The position numbers were made by a program, and so were the translations under genes. Shown here in pieces: positions 6,949 through 9,752 of a stretch of 9,752 nt of DNA; the stretch's first letter is position 1, and each line of letters begins with the position of its first letter. This DNA comes from Chloroflexota bacterium (GTDB lineage Bacteria > Chloroflexota > Dehalococcoidia > GIF9 > UBA5629): positions 1 through 9,752 of the forward strand of contig JAPLHL010000072.1 in the NCBI GenBank assembly GCA_026389655.1, read 5' to 3'. The notes below the pieces were generated by a model. It saw nothing but the letters and a program-made list of their open reading frames with translations, did not search any database and was not told the DNA's origin.

Positions 6949-7769
6949 ATGCATCAGCGGTAATGAAATTCTATGACAGGCCGAAGTTACAGAACACGGC
7001 ATTGATTGTTGGGTGGAAAGAAGATGCCAGCAGACTCGCTATACGTGCGGCAGACTATTTAATACAGGGCCTTGGATGCAGTGAGTTCGGCGAGATCTTG
7101 CCGGAAGGTTTTTTCCCGATGGCCGGGGTGTCGGTGGAAAACGACGTGGCCCAATTTCCTGAAAGCAAGTTTTATGGAAGCAGCCAGCGCAACCTGGTGA
7201 TTTTCAAAAGTAATATTCCGCGGGTGGAATGGCACGGGTTTTTAAATGCCTTGCTGGATGCTGCACAGGAATGCGGGGTTAGAGAGATATATACCCTGGG
7301 AGCTATGGTAGCCGCTTCCGCTCATACCATGCCGCGTACGCTCATTTCCATTATAAACTCAGCGGCAACCAGAGTAGAATTGGAGCCGTTTAACGTGGTA
7401 TCCGATACCGATTATGAGACGCCTCCGGGGCAAAAGCCAACCATGAGCTCTTATCTTTTATGGCTTGCCCGGCAGAGGGGGATAGCGGCGGTCAACCTGT
7501 GGGTGCCAGTCCCTTATTATCTTTTGCCGGTAGATGACCCCCGCGCCTGCAAGAGAATTGTATACTTCCTCAATTCGAAATTGAATCTTGGCATAGACTT
7601 CACCATGCTTGATGCAGAAATTGCCGAACAGAACCGGGAAATCGCTGGCTTATTTGAAAAGTCGCCGGAAATAGAAGCCCTGGTCCGCAGGCTTGAAGTA
7701 GGGGAGGGGCTTGATAGTGCTGAAAGCGAAAAGCTGGCGCGTGAAGTGGCGGCGCATCTAAAGAAATAA
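6945..7769 (+). CDS. Divergent PAC2-family protein, second of the pair
   Basis: This 274-residue protein is recognisably a paralogue of its neighbour. It has LIVGWKEDASRLA (residues 20-32) where the first has VAGWPGIGNIGL, then EIYTLGAMVAA (114-124), a YLLWLARQRGI helix (170-180) and LWVPVPYYL (185-193). The glycine-rich turn after the GW is lost. The C-terminal 60 residues are charged and helical and end in AAHLKK, with no HbYX tail. I chose TTG at 6945 because GGAGG at 6931-6935 lies 9 nt upstream and the start overlaps the previous stop (TTGA), a coupled arrangement. The next in-frame ATG, at 6963, has no ribosome site at a usable distance. The overlap implies roughly matched production and probably a heteromer. 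No clear terminator follows, so transcription could run on into the hydratase gene. Confidence 0.82.
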   Translation: MNASAVMKFYDRPKLQNTALIVGWKEDASRLAIRAADYLIQGLGCSEFGEILPEGFFPMAGVSVENDVAQFPESKFYGSSQRNLVIFKSNIPRVEWHGFLNALLDAAQECGVREIYTLGAMVAASAHTMPRTLISIINSAATRVELEPFNVVSDTDYETPPGQKPTMSSYLLWLARQRGIAAVNLWVPVPYYLLPVDDPRACKRIVYFLNSKLNLGIDFTMLDAEIAEQNREIAGLFEKSPEIEALVRRLEVGEGLDSAESEKLAREVAAHLKK

Positions 7770-7852
7770 CCCCTCAAACCACTTCGGGAAATTCCAATAA
7801 CTAAATTCCAGACAAAATTAGAGAAAATTCTAAACTTCGAGTTTTTCAGTTT

Positions 7853-7861
7853 TGATATAAT
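7853..7861 (+). promoter_or_regulatory. Extended -10 promoter of the enoyl-CoA hydratase/dehydrogenase operon
   Basis: TGATATAAT is a perfect extended -10 element. The -35 position is weak (AACTTC at 17 bp). The predicted start, near 7868, falls inside the palindrome at 7860-7876 and gives a leader of about 31 nt that includes AAGGAGGT. Confidence 0.55.
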
Positions 7862-7876
7862 TGATCGTTAATCAAT
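7860..7876 (+). promoter_or_regulatory. Operator-like palindrome at the hydratase operon promoter
   Basis: ATTGATCGTTAATCAAT is a 6-bp inverted repeat around 5 bp. It overlaps the end of the -10 box and the predicted transcription start. A further TTGAT sits at 7852-7856, 9 bp upstream of the left arm. The position fits a repressor site; the regulator is not in the window and cannot be named. Confidence 0.4.
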
Positions 7877-7884
7877 CGGACAAT

Positions 7885-7892
7885 AAGGAGGT
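7885..7892 (+). promoter_or_regulatory. Strong ribosome binding site before the hydratase
   Basis: AAGGAGGT is a full match to the anti-Shine-Dalgarno sequence, with its GGAGG core 7 nt before the ATG at 7899. It fixes that start and suggests high expression, in contrast to the first PAC2 gene and glgB, which have no such site. Confidence 0.85.
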
Positions 7893-7898
7893 ATTCCC

Positions 7899-8669
7899 AT
7901 GGCAGTTGGCTACCAAAAAGAAGGTAAGATCGCCATTATAACCCTCAACCGGCCCGAGGCTTTAAATTCATTCGATCCTGACCAGATAAGTGAATTTAAT
8001 AAGTGCCTGTATGATTTCAATGCTGATGACGGATTGTGGGTCGGCATAATTACGGCAACGGGTGAGAGGGCTTTTTCCGTGGGTGCGGATATCAAGACTA
8101 CGCTGCCCAGAATCCAGGAAAGTACCAACCGCGGTGAAATGCCGGCTCCTGCCATTTGTGAGGACACGCAAATATGGAAACCTCTGATTGCGGCTATTAA
8201 CGGAGCATGCCTGGGAGGTGGTTTTGAAGTAGCCCTGGCTTGTGATATCAGGATTGCAGCTGAAAATGCCACTTTTGGTTTTCCCGAAATCAACATTGGG
8301 CTAATTCCCGGGTGGGGAGGTACACAAAGGCTGCCGCGTGCCATACCGCTGGCTAAAGCTGCCGAGATATTAACTTCAGGCAGGCCAATCGATTCCCAGG
8401 AAGCCTACCGCATCGGCCTCGTCAATAAAGTAGTACCGGCCGCCGAACTGATGAATGAAGCGAGAAAAATGGCTGAAGCCCTGTTAAAACCCGCTCCCCT
8501 GGCAGTAAGATCGGCTAAACAGGCTATGATGCAGGGATTGGAGATAACATTGGCCAGTGGATTGGAATTGGAGTACCAGCTTGAACGATATGTTACCCGC
8601 TCTGAGGACTTCAAAGAAGGGCGGCAGGCTTTCATAGAGAAACGAAAAGCGAATTTCAAAGCCAAATAA
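7899..8669 (+). CDS. Enoyl-CoA hydratase (crotonase family)
   Basis: The 256-residue product has the usual length for a single-domain crotonase, which adds water to trans-2-enoyl-CoA to give (S)-3-hydroxyacyl-CoA in the cytoplasm. ITLNRPEALNSF (14-25) is the family start. The oxyanion hole is supplied by FSVGADIK (59-66) and NGACLGGGFE (101-110). Both catalytic glutamates of true hydratases are present, E110 after GGGF and E130 in FGFPE, followed by IPGWGGTQRLPR (136-147). This makes a hydratase more likely than an isomerase or other crotonase-fold enzyme. The C-terminus (SEDFKEGRQAFIEKRKANF) is the typical CoA-contacting tail. The next gene, 20 bp downstream, catalyses the following step. 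Preference for short chains (crotonyl-CoA) is likely from that partner but cannot be read directly; it could be named crt, echA or fadB-like. Confidence 0.93.
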   Translation: MAVGYQKEGKIAIITLNRPEALNSFDPDQISEFNKCLYDFNADDGLWVGIITATGERAFSVGADIKTTLPRIQESTNRGEMPAPAICEDTQIWKPLIAAINGACLGGGFEVALACDIRIAAENATFGFPEINIGLIPGWGGTQRLPRAIPLAKAAEILTSGRPIDSQEAYRIGLVNKVVPAAELMNEARKMAEALLKPAPLAVRSAKQAMMQGLEITLASGLELEYQLERYVTRSEDFKEGRQAFIEKRKANFKAK

Positions 8670-8677
8670 TATTTAAA

Positions 8678-8683
8678 AAGGAG
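8678..8683 (+). promoter_or_regulatory. Ribosome binding site before the dehydrogenase
   Basis: AAGGAG lies 6 nt before the ATG at 8690, within the 20-bp gap after the hydratase stop. It fixes the start and supports a shared message. Confidence 0.85.
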
Positions 8684-8689
8684 ATATAA

Positions 8690-9544
8690 ATGGCAATTAA
8701 GAAAGTCGGAGTAGTTGGTTGTGGCCTGATGGGGCGGGGAATAGCCGAAGTAAGTGCAAAATCGGGCTATGATGTGGTTGTATCTGAGATAAATAAAGAA
8801 CTGCTGGATAAAGGCATGGCTGCCATCAATCAGTCGCTGTCCAAAGCAGTGGAAAAAGGCAAAATCAGTGATGCAGATAAAGCCGCAGCCCTGGGTAAAA
8901 TCAAAGGCACCACAGATATGCAGGATTTCAAAGATTGCGACCTGGTGGTCGAAGCTGCCGTTGAGAACCTGGACTTGAAGAAGAAAATTTTTACAGATCT
9001 GGACAAAATATGTAAACCCGATGCAATACTCAGCACAAATACCTCCTGTCTTTCGGTGATGAACGTTGCTGCTGTAACCAAGAGGCCGGAAATAGTGCTG
9101 GGTTGCCATTTTTTCAACCCTGTACCCATTATGAAATTGTTGGAGCTGGTCAAGACCATTACAACCAGCAAGGCAACCATTGACGCTGCAACGGAATGGG
9201 GAAAGTCACTTGGCAAGACGGTCATCGTTGCGCCCGACCGCCCGGGCTTCATCGTAAATCGTGCATATATGCCTTATATGGTAGAGGCAATAGAGATGTT
9301 AGAAAACGGCGTTGCTTCCAAGGAAGATATCGATACCGGAGTACAGCTGGGGTTGAATTACCCGATGGGTCCTTTCACCCTTGCAGACCTGGCCGGTCTT
9401 GATACCATTCTCTTTGTGTTGGATGCAATGTATGCTGAGACTAAGAGTCCTAAATTTGTTGCTCCCGTGCTACTGCGCAAGATGGTGACAGCCGGACATC
9501 TCGGCCGTAAGTCAGGCAAAGGCTTCTACGATTACAATAAATAG
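8690..9544 (+). CDS. 3-hydroxybutyryl-CoA / 3-hydroxyacyl-CoA dehydrogenase
   Basis: The 284-residue length fits the single-domain 3-hydroxybutyryl-CoA dehydrogenases (Hbd/PaaH/FadB2 type). They interconvert (S)-3-hydroxyacyl-CoA and 3-oxoacyl-CoA with a nicotinamide cofactor. VGVVGCGLMGRGIA (6-19) is the GxGxxG dinucleotide loop. E33 at the end of the second strand takes the place of the acidic residue that binds the adenine ribose, which favours NAD over NADP. STNTSCLSV (115-123) contacts CoA. The catalytic pair is H140 in GCHFFNPVPIMKLLE and E152, and N190 in GFIVNR completes the site. The C-terminal helical domain runs from about 187 and contains GLNYPMGPFTLADLAGLD (221-238). The stereochemistry matches the product of the upstream hydratase, so the pair can serve beta-oxidation or run in reverse in butyrate-type metabolism. 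No thiolase or acyl-CoA dehydrogenase gene is in the window. Confidence 0.93.
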   Translation: MAIKKVGVVGCGLMGRGIAEVSAKSGYDVVVSEINKELLDKGMAAINQSLSKAVEKGKISDADKAAALGKIKGTTDMQDFKDCDLVVEAAVENLDLKKKIFTDLDKICKPDAILSTNTSCLSVMNVAAVTKRPEIVLGCHFFNPVPIMKLLELVKTITTSKATIDAATEWGKSLGKTVIVAPDRPGFIVNRAYMPYMVEAIEMLENGVASKEDIDTGVQLGLNYPMGPFTLADLAGLDTILFVLDAMYAETKSPKFVAPVLLRKMVTAGHLGRKSGKGFYDYNK

Positions 9545-9580
9545 GCCTACCCTACTGGACGATCATATAGCTCTTCTTCT

Positions 9581-9606
9581 AAGGCGCCCCGATATCGGGG
9601 CGCCTT
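9581..9606 (+). terminator. Perfect 26-nt palindrome, probable terminator after the dehydrogenase
   Basis: Two exact 13-nt arms (AAGGCGCCCCGAT and its complement) can form a GC-rich hairpin with a very small AT loop, 36 bp after the dehydrogenase stop. The T-run that follows is short (TTTCGC, including the end of the arm), so the termination efficiency is uncertain. Its position between a gene end and a new promoter supports the terminator call. Confidence 0.7.
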
Positions 9607-9613
9607 TCGCATG

Positions 9614-9643
9614 TTGACAGCCGGTTTTTGGTGGTATTATAAT
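9614..9643 (+). promoter_or_regulatory. Full-consensus sigma70 promoter reading rightward
   Basis: TTGACA (9614-9619) and TATAAT (9638-9643) are both perfect and 18 bp apart. It is the best-matching promoter in the window. The predicted start near 9650 coincides with the palindrome at 9651-9668. The gene or RNA it drives lies at least partly beyond the window. Confidence 0.7.
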
Positions 9644-9650
9644 AAATTTG

Positions 9651-9668
9651 TATTCCCCTTGGGGAATA
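9651..9668 (+). promoter_or_regulatory. Operator-like palindrome at the start point of the right-end promoter
   Basis: TATTCCCCTTGGGGAATA is an exact 8-bp inverted repeat around 2 bp. It begins at the predicted transcription start. A repressor bound here would block this otherwise ideal promoter. It could also be a short 5' hairpin in the RNA. It is not the CIRCE element or another operator I recognise. Confidence 0.45.
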
Positions 9669-9752
9669 TGCCCCGAAGCTAGTAATTAGTTTTTCATTGT
9701 GTGAAGGCAATTTTGAATTCATCCCATACTTCCCTCCCATGCGATATTAGAT

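Noticed and set aside
6157..7002. Minus-strand open frames opposite the PAC2 genes, up to 172 codons
   Set aside because: They run opposite well-supported family members and have no recognisable motif.
7789..7833. AAATTCCA direct repeats (7789-7796, 7803-7810) and TTAGA-N6-TCTAA inverted repeat (7818-7833)
   Set aside because: They are short and AT-rich, with no consistent relation to the promoter and no T-run to make a terminator. They are probably chance.
8405..9109. Minus-strand open frame of 234 codons across the hydratase/dehydrogenase junction
   Set aside because: It is antisense to two well-conserved enzymes, including catalytic regions. The predicted peptide is rich in Phe, Tyr, His and Cys, as is typical of a frame shadow.
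9579..9722. Minus-strand open frame of 47 codons with GGAGG about 10 nt before its ATG
   Set aside because: It runs through the consensus promoter, the 18-nt palindrome and the whole terminator hairpin, and I do not recognise the peptide. It remains a small possibility.
9701..9752. Plus-strand GTG (9701) frame open to the window edge, downstream of the strong promoter
   Set aside because: Only 17 codons are visible, there is no ribosome site, and the peptide is not recognisable. The next bases beyond the edge would decide.

Overview
The window looks like a piece of bacterial chromosome of moderate base composition. It has sigma70-type promoter elements (TATAAT -10 boxes, two extended TGnTATAAT boxes, one full TTGACA/TATAAT pair) and good Shine-Dalgarno sites before some genes. 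The mix of a glycogen branching enzyme, a very large PAS/GAF/HD-GYP regulator, a tandem PAC2-family pair and an anaerobe-style crotonase plus 3-hydroxybutyryl-CoA dehydrogenase pair resembles a Chloroflexota (Dehalococcoidia/Anaerolineae-like) or similar environmental anaerobe. That placement is an inference from gene content only.

Layout. Bases 1-155 (minus strand) hold the first 51 codons of glgB, cut by the window edge. Bases 234-5813 (minus) are one 1859-residue gene: an N-terminal response-regulator receiver, nine PAS domains and two GAF domains, and a C-terminal HD-GYP cyclic-di-GMP phosphodiesterase domain with all signature residues. It has no membrane segment, no histidine-kinase domain and no GGDEF domain. 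Bases 5814-6021 are an AT-rich divergent promoter region. On the plus strand, 6022-6948 and 6945-7769 encode two PAC2-family proteins that overlap by 4 nt and are translationally coupled. A 129-bp gap with an extended -10 promoter and an operator-like palindrome leads to an enoyl-CoA hydratase (7899-8669) and a 3-hydroxyacyl-CoA dehydrogenase (8690-9544), 20 bp apart. A perfect 26-nt palindrome at 9581-9606 probably ends that operon. After it come a full-consensus promoter and an 18-nt palindrome at the expected transcription start, driving something that lies mostly outside the window.

How the genes work together. The hydratase and dehydrogenase catalyse consecutive steps, trans-2-enoyl-CoA to (S)-3-hydroxyacyl-CoA to 3-oxoacyl-CoA, and form an obvious two-gene operon. 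The two PAC2 proteins probably form a heteromer. The large regulator should turn a phosphorylation signal plus several small-molecule or redox signals into cyclic-di-GMP breakdown. Nothing in the sequence ties these three units into one pathway.

I did not find a clear new system such as a defence island, CRISPR array or mobile element. The points most worth following up are the PAC2 pair (one member without the glycine-rich loop, neither with a proteasome-docking tail), the tandemly duplicated PAS modules with near-identical DNA repeats, two near-leaderless starts with the same geometry, and two palindromes placed on promoters.
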